From positions 3,022,509-3,086,508 of the forward strand of contig NZ_KQ033919.1 of NCBI RefSeq assembly GCF_000969825.1: a DNA stretch of 64,000 nt, in the 5' to 3' direction. How positions within the stretch are numbered: the stretch's first letter is position 1; each line of letters opens with the position of its first letter. Below the pieces are notes generated by a model. That model was not told where the DNA came from, searched no databases, and saw nothing but the letters and a program-made list of their open reading frames with translations. The position numbers and the translations under genes were made by a program. This document shows, in pieces, positions 30,218-39,353 of this stretch. The stretch is from Parabacteroides gordonii MS-1 = DSM 23371 (GTDB lineage: Bacteria > Bacteroidota > Bacteroidia > Bacteroidales > Tannerellaceae).

Positions 30218-33200
30218 TTATTTTTTCAGGGTAAAAATAGGCAGGTAAATAAAGATTCCGGCAATAGACATGATCAGTCCTCCGATAGTTCCGGCTGCCA
30301 GCGGAAACCAGAATGCTTCTTTGTCTGGGCCTAGCATAAAAGGTATGAATCCCAGGATGGTAGAGATCACGGTCAGGAAGATTGGCGTGATCTTTGCGTT
30401 CCATGCTTTCAGGTAAGCACGCCAGGCCGGCATCAGCGGTTTGTTGGTGCGCAATTGGTTGTACTCGTTCAATATATAAATACTGGCGTTCACGGTAATA
30501 CCACACAACAGGACGAAAGAGGCGAACCCTCCCTGGTCGAAATTCAGTTTGAACCAGTAGAAAGTCAGGAATACCCCGATATAAGAGATCGGAATAACGA
30601 AGATAACAGCCAGCGGTTGCTTAAGCGAATTGAACAGGATACTGGTTGTAAAGAAAATAATCACGATGATCAGCAATAATAACAGATACTGTTTATTATC
30701 TTTTGTATTCCAGCTCCAGTAATAACTTTCCGACTTGGCGGTGTACCCCATCGGCAGGGCTGCGTTAAACTCTTTCAGTACGCGTTCCTGTATTTTCGTC
30801 CCCTGGTTGGAAGCACCGATATATTCGTATTGCAGGCACAGGCGGTATTGCTGGTTCACTTTGGCCACCTTCTGGGGCATCTGGCCTTTCTCGACGGTAG
30901 CCAGTTCCGACAGTTTGTAGGATCGTCCTTTGATCTGCTGCGGGACGTGCTGCATGCTCCACACGTCATAGTCGCGTGCCTGGCGGGAACTCAGTTTCAG
31001 TTTCTCCGTTTCGTTGTCCACGATGATCGTTCCGCTATAAATGTCTTTGCCGAATACCGGATTGATAGAGGCGAACAGTTCGATCGGCAGGATGTTCTCC
31101 TGTGCCATCCGGGCTTTGTTCAGGTTGAAATAGAACTCCTGGTAATCGTCTTTCCACCAGGAGAACTCCGAGTTGATAAGTACTTCCTTGATACGGCGGT
31201 AGGTGAGGAGTTTCGACTTTAACTGTTCCGCCCACTCATATAATTCATCATAATTATAGCCATACATCTCTATACGGAAAGAACCGGCTCCTTCCCTTAC
31301 ATCGTTGCTGAAGCCCTGATCCTGTAATCCGTATACGTTCCAACTGCCGCCACCCAGTTCGAGTGCCTTGCTGATGATCCTGCTTTTCAGTGTATACGGG
31401 AAACCGCTCCGTTCGGCCGCTTTGGTGAAATAGATGCGTATCCCTGCCTGCCGGGCGCTGTAGATATTGGTCTGGAACTGGCGTATATCCTTGAATGTAC
31501 TCAGATAGGCCTCCATACGTCCCATCAGTTGGTTCATCTGTTCCAGCGTAGTTCCGTTGGGGAGCGAAGCGCTGACGGAAAGAACCGTTTCGTCATTTCG
31601 GGTAAAATAACTGCCTTCGTACACTTTCTGGACGAAGAGGCGCAAGGTTCCTCCGAGCGCCTTGTCGATGACGGGCTTAACTTTCTCTTTGTATGTTTCG
31701 CCGGAAACTATTTTGTTATACTTCTCGACAAGCAGCGAGTCGGTAGCGGTATATACCTTGTCCTTGTCGTCCATCTCGATCTTCTCCGGTAGAAGGAATA
31801 CGGGGAGTCCGAAAATCAGGACAAGAACCAGGCAGGCCGTCTTCTTCCAGCGGCAGAGGAAGTGGATCTGTCCCAGGTAAAACCGATTGAACCGGACAGG
31901 GAACCGTTTGATCTGCCTGTTGACCTGCTTTTTGAAACGTACCCATCGCGTCGGTTCCGCACCGGCTGTTAATGCACCGGCTTTCCGGGCTGTCTTTTTC
32001 TTTTGTCCCAGCCCCAGCTTCTCTATCATGGCTGGAACAAAGAACAGGGCGACGGCCAGCGATACCGCCAGGTTGATAATTACCACGGCAGCAAAGTCCT
32101 GCAGGTTCAGCCGGATCTTTTCATCCAGGAAGAAGATGATGACGAGCGCACCGATTGTAGTCAGTGTAGCGGTCAGGATGGAGAGGAAGGCTCTCCGGTT
32201 ATGCCGGTTGCGGATATGGTCGGTCATGACGATCGTATTGTCGATCACCAGGCTTAAAGATATGGTAACCCCGGCCAGCGAATACAACTGCATCTCCAAT
32301 CCGGCCAGGTAAAAGAAGATGACGGCGATACAGAGATTTACACTCAGGCTGACGACGATCAGGAAGAGATAGCGCACGTTCCGCGTGATCAGCAGGACAA
32401 ACAATAACAGGATCAGGATAGTCAGTCCGGTACGTATGTAGATCTTATTCAGCTCATTCTGGATGAATTCGGTCGCGTCGTAACTGGTATGTATCTCATA
32501 TCCCTGGGGCAGTAGTCCGCGTATATGCTCCATTTCCTCTTTCACCTGTTTGGCCAGTTCCAGCTGGTTAGCCGTTTCTTCTGCCCGGATAGACAAATAG
32601 ATCGAATTCAGCCCGTTGATACGATAATAACTTTGCGGTGCTTCTTCCTGCCGGGTCACCTTAAGCAATTGATCCAGCCGGATCAGCTTCCCTTCCTTAT
32701 TCGTGACGGTGATACGCGACGGGTCGAAGTCCTGCTGTCCGGCTTCGGGTATCAGAGCCAGGCGGATCCATTCTTCGTGCCCTTTCCTGTTGACATTTCC
32801 TGTCCCGAGGAATTCCTTTTTGTAATATTGGTTGATGGCAGACTGTATCTCTTCCGTCGTGATACCGAGCGTGGCCAGTTGCCGGCTGTCATATTCCAAC
32901 CGCCATTCCATCGGGGTGGCTCCCCGCACGTCGATCCGGTAGATACCCGGGATACCAGCCAGGCGCGGTTTTATCTGGTCTTCAGCAAACCGTTGTATGA
33001 AGATCGGGGTGGCCGCGGCATTCAGCGTATAGGTCATAAAAGGCCCCGACTCCTTATCGTCGGGACGACTCATTTCAAGTACCGGATAACTAAGCCCGTC
33101 GGGCAAGCCCGGCCAGGTCTGGCGGATGATCGTGGAGGCTTCGAAACGGGCGGCATCGATATTCGTATGTTTATCCAGCTCCAGCGTCACATAGCCCCAG

Positions 33201-33454
33201 CCGTTGCCGGAAGTGGAGTTGATCTCCTTGATCCCCTTGATACGTGCCAGCATCGACTCCAGCCGCGAAGTCACTTCCATCTCGATTACACGTGCCGAAT
33301 TACCCGGCATGTTGTAGCTGACAGTCAGCCGGGGCAAGGTGCGCGACGGCGACAGCTTGATCGGCAGGAGAGGTATAAACGCCAGTCCTGTCAGCGCCAC
33401 ACAAAGGAAGGTGACGATGATCGTAAAGGATGATATTTTAGGAGATGCGGACAT
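30218..33454 (-). CDS. RND efflux transporter, second copy of the operon
   Basis: A 1078-residue inner-membrane RND protein with the standard twelve-helix layout and two large periplasmic loops. It begins ITIV-like FTIIVTFLCVALTGLAF and has the fourth-helix segment SLSLVIDNTIVMTDHI with one acidic residue, where AcrB has two. The tenth helix (LCGITVNASIYILNEYN) lacks the AcrB lysine. It is divergent from the first RND of the operon (35107) and begins 143 bp after the outer-membrane factor; the gap is filled by the four-unit repeat B. Substrate unknown: multidrug, bile salt or lipid export are all possible. Confidence 0.83.
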   Translation of the reverse strand: MSASPKISSFTIIVTFLCVALTGLAFIPLLPIKLSPSRTLPRLTVSYNMPGNSARVIEMEVTSRLESMLARIKGIKEINSTSGNGWGYVTLELDKHTNIDAARFEASTIIRQTWPGLPDGLSYPVLEMSRPDDKESGPFMTYTLNAAATPIFIQRFAEDQIKPRLAGIPGIYRIDVRGATPMEWRLEYDSRQLATLGITTEEIQSAINQYYKKEFLGTGNVNRKGHEEWIRLALIPEAGQQDFDPSRITVTNKEGKLIRLDQLLKVTRQEEAPQSYYRINGLNSIYLSIRAEETANQLELAKQVKEEMEHIRGLLPQGYEIHTSYDATEFIQNELNKIYIRTGLTILILLLFVLLITRNVRYLFLIVVSLSVNLCIAVIFFYLAGLEMQLYSLAGVTISLSLVIDNTIVMTDHIRNRHNRRAFLSILTATLTTIGALVIIFFLDEKIRLNLQDFAAVVIINLAVSLAVALFFVPAMIEKLGLGQKKKTARKAGALTAGAEPTRWVRFKKQVNRQIKRFPVRFNRFYLGQIHFLCRWKKTACLVLVLIFGLPVFLLPEKIEMDDKDKVYTATDSLLVEKYNKIVSGETYKEKVKPVIDKALGGTLRLFVQKVYEGSYFTRNDETVLSVSASLPNGTTLEQMNQLMGRMEAYLSTFKDIRQFQTNIYSARQAGIRIYFTKAAERSGFPYTLKSRIISKALELGGGSWNVYGLQDQGFSNDVREGAGSFRIEMYGYNYDELYEWAEQLKSKLLTYRRIKEVLINSEFSWWKDDYQEFYFNLNKARMAQENILPIELFASINPVFGKDIYSGTIIVDNETEKLKLSSRQARDYDVWSMQHVPQQIKGRSYKLSELATVEKGQMPQKVAKVNQQYRLCLQYEYIGASNQGTKIQERVLKEFNAALPMGYTAKSESYYWSWNTKDNKQYLLLLLIIVIIFFTTSILFNSLKQPLAVIFVIPISYIGVFLTFYWFKLNFDQGGFASFVLLCGITVNASIYILNEYNQLRTNKPLMPAWRAYLKAWNAKITPIFLTVISTILGFIPFMLGPDKEAFWFPLAAGTIGGLIMSIAGIFIYLPIFTLKK

Positions 33455-33508
33455 CTGTATATTCTATTATTATTTATCTGTTTTTTCGATAATGATTCTC
33501 AGCAGCCA

Positions 33509-33594
33509 TTGACGGCAGTCGTCAAAGCTCGTTGACGGTGGTCGTCAGTTACCGTTGACGATGGTCGTCAAGCCTCGTTGACGGGTGCCGTCAT
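33509..33594. repeat. four tandem 23-bp palindromic units (element B)
   Basis: TTGACG starts at 33509, 33532, 33555 and 33578, exactly 23 bp apart, and each is followed after five bases by CGTCA, giving four short hairpins TTGACG-N5-CGTCA(A). The element fills the gap between the outer-membrane factor stop (33598) and the second RND start (33454), inside the presumed operon transcript. Confidence 0.9.
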
Positions 33595-33597
33595 TTT

Positions 33598-35085
33598 TTA
33601 CAGTCCCTGCGCATAGTCGAATTCACTGGACAGGGATATCCCCGTTTCAAAATCATGTAATGTCAGTTTTCGTATCTTGAAATAACTCAGCCAGTAATTT
33701 TGAAGGGCGGAGATGTAGTTGCGCTGTGCCTCCTGCTGGCGGTTCAGCGAGAGGGTCAGGCTGTTGATATCCGCCTTCCCGATCATAAACCGCTGTTTGG
33801 TTTCGCTGTAAGCCATAAGAGCCAGGTCGAGCGCTTCTTCCGCACTGCTGATCAGGTTCTGTTGGATATTGAAATCGCCTACCGTCATGATCACATCTTC
33901 TTCTACGGTCAGTTCTTCCTGCCGGGCGGAGATCTGCGTCACGTTCAGGTTATTTTTGGCGATATTGTGTTTCCCTTTGCGTACGCCCCAGTCTACAAGC
34001 GGGATGGAGACGGAGACAGAGACAATATCCTGTTGCAGCGGATCGCGATAAGCATCTTTCAACTTGCTCGCCACCTGGTTGAAACCGATACTGGCATTGA
34101 TGGAGGCATTGAACATGGCCTCTTTCTTTGTCTTGTCCACCTGCTGTTCCGCTTCCATAATCTCCTGGCGGAGACCGAGGAACTTCGGGTTGTTCTCCCG
34201 GGCGAGCACCAACGCTTCATCTACCGAGATCTGCATATCCCGCGGACGCCCCGGCAGCCTTAACCGTATCTCCGTATTCTTATCGAAGTTGAGGAAAGAT
34301 GCCAGGCTGAACATCGCCCTTTTCAAAGCGATCTCCGTGTTTTGCAGGGTATTGCGGGCATTGACGGCATCCAGTTTCAGGGTCAGGAGTTCGGCCTTGT
34401 TGATCGATGCGATCTTATGCCGCTCCTGGCCGGTACGATAGAGCGTATCGGTAGAAGCCACATTCTCTTTGGCCAGGTCGTATTCGGCTTGTGCCATAGC
34501 GAGGGCGAAGAAATAGGTCGTAGCCTGTTCGCTGATCTGTTCGATATTATAGAGCAATTCTTTTTTCACTTTCTCGTATTTAAGCGGTTCGATCTTCCGT
34601 TCCCATCGGAAGGGGTTATAACCGAACAGGCTCTGTTGATAACCGAGCCGGATAGGAACGGTGGTGAACTGGTTGTTTGCGGGGTTATCGTCGTTTCCGA
34701 AATTACGCATATAGCCCAGGTCGGAGTCCAGATAGAAAGTACCCCCGAGCAGGTCGAAGTTTTGTTTGATCTCTACATTTCCGCTGGCGTAGAACGATTG
34801 TTGCTTTTTATATACATCCACATCATTCTGAGAGTCATACCTACGCGTAATATCCCGGTAATACTGTGCCGGTGTCAGGTTCAGCGTCAGGCTCGGCAAA
34901 CGGTCTGCTTTATATGTCCTGTATTGCCAGTACCCGGCCAGATACATATTCTTTGTCCTGAACGCTTCCAGCGAACTGTCCGCCGCCAGCGAAATCGTCC
35001 TTTCCAGCGACAGGGAAAGCGGCTGAGCCTGCAAATAGACAGAGGTGAATAACAGAAATGATAATATTATCTTACCTATCTTCAT
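33598..35085 (-). CDS. TolC-family outer-membrane efflux protein
   Basis: A 495-residue outer-membrane factor. Signal peptide (about 1-20, LLFTSVYLQAQ), then two repeats of long helices with the OEP pattern (TYFFALAMAQAEYDLAKENV and ISSAEEALDLALMAYSETKQ) that build the TolC channel tunnel. It completes the tripartite pump made with the adaptor (38193) and RND proteins (35107, 30218). It starts 21 bp after the first RND gene. Confidence 0.87.
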   Translation of the reverse strand: MKIGKIILSFLLFTSVYLQAQPLSLSLERTISLAADSSLEAFRTKNMYLAGYWQYRTYKADRLPSLTLNLTPAQYYRDITRRYDSQNDVDVYKKQQSFYASGNVEIKQNFDLLGGTFYLDSDLGYMRNFGNDDNPANNQFTTVPIRLGYQQSLFGYNPFRWERKIEPLKYEKVKKELLYNIEQISEQATTYFFALAMAQAEYDLAKENVASTDTLYRTGQERHKIASINKAELLTLKLDAVNARNTLQNTEIALKRAMFSLASFLNFDKNTEIRLRLPGRPRDMQISVDEALVLARENNPKFLGLRQEIMEAEQQVDKTKKEAMFNASINASIGFNQVASKLKDAYRDPLQQDIVSVSVSIPLVDWGVRKGKHNIAKNNLNVTQISARQEELTVEEDVIMTVGDFNIQQNLISSAEEALDLALMAYSETKQRFMIGKADINSLTLSLNRQQEAQRNYISALQNYWLSYFKIRKLTLHDFETGISLSSEFDYAQGL

Positions 35086-35106
35086 AACGGCATTCTATAT
35101 AATTCG

Positions 35107-38100
35107 TTAAACTTCCGTTTGTTTTTCAATCGTCAAATGCGACCGGTCATGTTTCCTGTAAATAAACCAGTACACCAGCGGAATGACAAAGAGGCTGACG
35201 GCGGTACCGATCAGCATGGCTGATATCATGGCGATGGAAAGCGGTTTCTGCAACTCGCTACCCATATCGAATGAGAATAACAGGGGAACCATACCGAATA
35301 TCGTAGTCAGCGAAGTCATGATAATGGGACGCAAACGGCGTCTGCCCGCTTCATGGATCGCTTCCATCAACGGGGTACCTTCTTTCCGCAACTCGTTGAT
35401 CGCATCCAGTTTCAGGATCGAGTCGTTGATAACGATACCGCAAGTCACCACGATACCGATCGCACTCATCAGGTTCATTGTATGCCCGCATATCCAAAGT
35501 ATCAACAGCGCGGCCGCCACGTCGATCGGTATTTCCAGCAGTACAATAAGCGGTTGCAGGAAACTCTCGAACTGGGCTGCCAGGATGAAATACATCAGCA
35601 ACAAGGATATCAGCAGGATCACGACCAACTCACTCAACATCTTCTGGTTGGAGAAGAAGCTGCCGGAGAAATCTATCTCCCAGTCCTGTCCGCCTAACTT
35701 TCTCACCTCTTCCATCAACGGTTCTGCCTTATCAACATCGTAGAAACTGAACGGGATGTATTCGCCGTTCTTTCCGGCAGAGATCGTTTTCAGGTCTTCC
35801 CCCTGCGTCACCCGTACCAGCGATTGCAAAGGGATATACTGGCTTTTACCCTCTTTGTCCGGCAGGGTCTGTACCAATGTTTGCTGCAAGACACTGTTGA
35901 CTGTCTTGCCGTCACCGGCCAGCGTTATCGGCAGATATTGCTGGTAGGAGCGGAGGGTGGCGACTTCATTTTCCTTGAAAGCCGTTTTCAGCAAACGATA
36001 CACCTCGTTGTAATCCACATTATAAAGTAACAGCTTCTGCCGGTCGACCGATATATTCATCTGGTTCTCGAAAGCGACGCCTACCGGTACCTGTCCGGCT
36101 TCTGTCTTGATCTTCGACTCCAACGATTTTAAAGCCTGTGCTTCCGGAGCTTCCGCCTTGTTGCGTGCATAAAACTCGGCAACGATATCCGCTTCGCCGG
36201 TTACAAATAACTTCTCAAACACGGTAACCGGAGGGGAGAAAGAGAAAACGGCTTGCGGATAGTTCTTGTCGAGCCAGCCCGTCACTTTCTCCTGCAAGGG
36301 TGCAATATCCGACGTCTTTACTGTTTTAAAGTATAACTCAGCTTCCGAAGTCGATAACTCACGATCCCTGTTTAACAGGAATTGCTGCTGTCCCACATAC
36401 GAGGTATATTCCTGTACGTCATTTTCCATCTGGGTGAACAACCTGCTTACCCGTTCCCGGTTTTCATCGATATGGATGTTCTCGTTCCATTCGATATGTG
36501 CGATCAGCTCGTTCTGGTCGATCTCCGGCATCCTGCTTTTCGGTACTTCATAAAACAGGATGGCGCAAAGCGGAAGCATAGCGATGAGGAACAACATATT
36601 CGATCTTTTATGACGGAATACGAAATCGATTCCCGCATCATAAAAACGATCGAGCGTATGTTCTTTGATCAGATTATTGATCCGTAGATTGAATCCGGTA
36701 TGTTTGATGTCAGGAATGCTGTAAACCAGCTTGTAAAGAACAGGAAGCAACATGATCCCGGTGAAGTATGAAACCATCAGCCCGACAGTTACGGCAAATG
36801 CCTGGTCGTAGAAGATAGCCCCGGCTATCCCGCTCATAAATACCAGCGGTACAAATACCGCGATCGTGGTAAATGTGGAACTCAGCATCGGAGTAATAAC
36901 TTCCGAAGTCCCTTTATTGCATGCTTCTTCCAATGAACATCCTTTGTTCCTGTATTGCGTGATGTTTTCCGTCACGATGATCGAACTGTCGATCATCATA
37001 CCCAGTGCCATGATCAGTCCTGAAAGGGATATGATATTCAGCGACATCTTGAACATATAGAAGAACAGGAAACTGATAACCAGGCTGACCACCATACTCA
37101 GGCCGATCACGGCCGGGCTTTTGATGTCTCCCAGGAAAAGTATCGCCACGATACAAATGAAAAGGAAACCGAGCGACAGGTTCTGCTTCAGGTTGGAGAT
37201 CGTATAATCGAGCAACTCCGTCTGGTTACGGCTGATACTGAACTCGATATCCGGATAGACCGTGGCAAAGTAATCCGTCACCTCGCCGAGCGCCTCTTTC
37301 ATATTATCCATATTCTCGTCCGCCTGCTTGATCACAGCCAGTGTAACCGCCCGCTTCCCGCCCGACAGCGAAGCCCCGACCTCTTTTTCAGGCACTACCG
37401 CCACTTTTGCCAACTCTTTCAGCTGGAAGATACGGTCGTTTTTCCGGATATAGATATTCTGTACATCTTCCGGCGTGCGCAGCAGGGTCGAGAATTTGAT
37501 GTTGTATTCATAGTATCCGTCCCGTACGGTCATGCTTCCCGGTTCGATATTGTTCGAACTCAATGCCGACTCCAGATCACTCAGCGTAATCCCCGCCATT
37601 TCCATCATATTGATATCGGGCACGATCTGCAACTGGCGTTTCAGTATTCCCGTAATATCTACCATAGCCACTTCCGGCAACTGCTCGATACGCCGTTTGA
37701 TCACCGTCTCGGCAAATTGGCAAAGATCGAGGAAAGCAGTTTCGCTATCCCCCGATTTAAGCGTCAGATTCAGACAAAATACCGGGATGTCCGTTGCACT
37801 GGCCTTGATCACCCGTGGACGTTCTACCTCGCGCGGCAGATAATTCATTGCCGCATCTATCTTTTCGTTCACCTCGATGAAAGCCAGATCCGTATTTGTC
37901 CCGAAGTCGAAGCTCAGCCGGATAATACCTGCCCCGTCGCGTGTTTCGCTCTGGATATCACGTAAGGCGGCTACCTGCATCAATTGCTGCCGGATCGGTT
38001 TAACGACCGTATTTTCCAGTTCGCGGGCCGACGTATTCTGTCCGGATACCTGTATCGTGATTTCCGGTATAGCAATATCGGGCAACAACGATATAGGAAT

Positions 38101-38187
38101 GGTAAAGTAAGTGACCAATCCCACGATAAAACAGGCCGTAAAAGCCATCAGTACCGCGATAGGACGTTGTAGTAGGAATTTAACCAT
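35107..38187 (-). CDS. RND efflux transporter, first copy of the operon
   Basis: A 1026-residue RND protein, twelve membrane helices, two periplasmic porter/docking loops. Starts MVKFLLQRPIAVLMAFTACF; the fourth helix contains LIMALGMMIDSSIIVTENI with a single Asp at the proton-relay position, and the tenth CGIVINDSILKLDAINEL. It follows the adaptor gene by 5 bp and precedes the outer-membrane factor by 21 bp. The presence of two different RND genes in one operon recalls heteromeric MdtBC-type pumps. Confidence 0.88.
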   Translation of the reverse strand: MVKFLLQRPIAVLMAFTACFIVGLVTYFTIPISLLPDIAIPEITIQVSGQNTSARELENTVVKPIRQQLMQVAALRDIQSETRDGAGIIRLSFDFGTNTDLAFIEVNEKIDAAMNYLPREVERPRVIKASATDIPVFCLNLTLKSGDSETAFLDLCQFAETVIKRRIEQLPEVAMVDITGILKRQLQIVPDINMMEMAGITLSDLESALSSNNIEPGSMTVRDGYYEYNIKFSTLLRTPEDVQNIYIRKNDRIFQLKELAKVAVVPEKEVGASLSGGKRAVTLAVIKQADENMDNMKEALGEVTDYFATVYPDIEFSISRNQTELLDYTISNLKQNLSLGFLFICIVAILFLGDIKSPAVIGLSMVVSLVISFLFFYMFKMSLNIISLSGLIMALGMMIDSSIIVTENITQYRNKGCSLEEACNKGTSEVITPMLSSTFTTIAVFVPLVFMSGIAGAIFYDQAFAVTVGLMVSYFTGIMLLPVLYKLVYSIPDIKHTGFNLRINNLIKEHTLDRFYDAGIDFVFRHKRSNMLFLIAMLPLCAILFYEVPKSRMPEIDQNELIAHIEWNENIHIDENRERVSRLFTQMENDVQEYTSYVGQQQFLLNRDRELSTSEAELYFKTVKTSDIAPLQEKVTGWLDKNYPQAVFSFSPPVTVFEKLFVTGEADIVAEFYARNKAEAPEAQALKSLESKIKTEAGQVPVGVAFENQMNISVDRQKLLLYNVDYNEVYRLLKTAFKENEVATLRSYQQYLPITLAGDGKTVNSVLQQTLVQTLPDKEGKSQYIPLQSLVRVTQGEDLKTISAGKNGEYIPFSFYDVDKAEPLMEEVRKLGGQDWEIDFSGSFFSNQKMLSELVVILLISLLLMYFILAAQFESFLQPLIVLLEIPIDVAAALLILWICGHTMNLMSAIGIVVTCGIVINDSILKLDAINELRKEGTPLMEAIHEAGRRRLRPIIMTSLTTIFGMVPLLFSFDMGSELQKPLSIAMISAMLIGTAVSLFVIPLVYWFIYRKHDRSHLTIEKQTEV

Positions 38188-38192
38188 AACTT

Positions 38193-39272
38193 TTAGTTCT
38201 CAATGATAGTGACAGGAGCCTCATGTGCCAGATTGATATTGCCGCTGGTTATTACGATATCGTCCTCTTTCAGGCCGTCCACCACCGTGTAGTTCTCCGC
38301 ATTCTCAAGTCCGGTGTGTACGTAAGTCCAGTATGCCTTTGTTTTTGTGCTGTCGAGAATGAACACGACCTGTTTGCCGGAACGTAAAACGACGGCTTTT
38401 TTCGGTACGACCAACTGCCTGCCAACTGAACGATGGATGCTGACCCGTACATTCATCCCTTCAAACAGTTTCCCTTTGTCGGTAACGGCCGCTTTCACCT
38501 GTACCATGCCGTTCTCGTCTACCAGCGGGTTGATCTCGGAGATACGCCCTTCCGTTTTTCCTTCGTTGAAGGCAAAAGGAGTCACTTCCACCCGGTCGCC
38601 GTTTTTTATCAGGGGTAATTCGTTTTCCAGTACGGTGAACGCCGCTTCCAGGCTACGCGGATCGATGATCGTACAGAATGCTTCGGAAGTGGAAGCCGTA
38701 TTATATTGTTTGGCAAAGAGGTTGGCTACGATCCCGTCGAAAGGAGCGGTCAGCACCGCATTCTTCTCTTCATATTCCGCCAGTTGATATTGAACCAATG
38801 CCTGGTCGTAACCGCTTTTGACCCTTACCAGTTGCATGGTGGCGGGAGGTACTTTTCCGGAATCAGCCAGTGCATATCCCTGACCGATCAGGACATCCTG
38901 TAGTTCCAGTTTGGCCCGTTCCAAGGCATCTTTTGCTACTGCCGTTTTATTTTTCAGCCGGAAGGTGGATAGTTCCGCCAGCTTTTGCCCTTTCGTCACC
39001 CGGTCGCCGTTCTTCACAAAGATAGAAGCGATCGGTTCGGCCGATTCGAACCGCAGGTCGACATGACGGCGGGCGGACAATTTGCCGTTACTCACCAGTT
39101 CGTGGTTGAAGTCGGTTGTCTTCAGTGTCATCACGGTCACCTCATTGGTCTCGTCCGGTAGAACTGTTTCTACAGTTTCTTCCTTTGCACTGTCTCCTTT
39201 TTTCTCACCGGAACAGGCTATCATTCCGAAAAAGACCAGTATTGCCAGCAAATTGTAGTATTTCATATTCAT
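38193..39272 (-). CDS. RND pump periplasmic adaptor (membrane fusion lipoprotein)
   Basis: A 359-residue adaptor with lipobox Cys20 (GMIACSGEKK). It has the split biotinyl-lipoyl hairpin (SAEPIASIFVKNGDRVTKGQ and DGIVANLFAKQYNTA), an alpha-helical hairpin between them (residues about 110-160), and the beta-barrel and proximal domains (QVKAAVTDKGKLFEGMNVRV). It bridges RND and TolC-type proteins. It is the first gene of the operon, with a promoter box at 39302. An in-frame ATG two codons downstream is an equally possible start. Confidence 0.9.
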   Translation of the reverse strand: MNMKYYNLLAILVFFGMIACSGEKKGDSAKEETVETVLPDETNEVTVMTLKTTDFNHELVSNGKLSARRHVDLRFESAEPIASIFVKNGDRVTKGQKLAELSTFRLKNKTAVAKDALERAKLELQDVLIGQGYALADSGKVPPATMQLVRVKSGYDQALVQYQLAEYEEKNAVLTAPFDGIVANLFAKQYNTASTSEAFCTIIDPRSLEAAFTVLENELPLIKNGDRVEVTPFAFNEGKTEGRISEINPLVDENGMVQVKAAVTDKGKLFEGMNVRVSIHRSVGRQLVVPKKAVVLRSGKQVVFILDSTKTKAYWTYVHTGLENAENYTVVDGLKEDDIVITSGNINLAHEAPVTIIEN

Positions 39273-39301
39273 ATAAACTGTGATTCTGTTTTCAATATTC
39301 G

Positions 39302-39309
39302 CAAATATA
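39302..39309 (-). promoter_or_regulatory. promoter -7 box for the efflux operon
   Basis: TATATTTG on the minus strand matches TAnnTTTG, about 30 bp before the adaptor gene. Confidence 0.45.
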
Positions 39310-39353
39310 CAAATTTATTGTTACGATGTTCTCGTAATTTGTTCATAAATATA

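Noticed and set aside
32525-33433. 302-residue plus-strand ORF
   Set aside because: Antisense to the start of an RND gene with clear family motifs.
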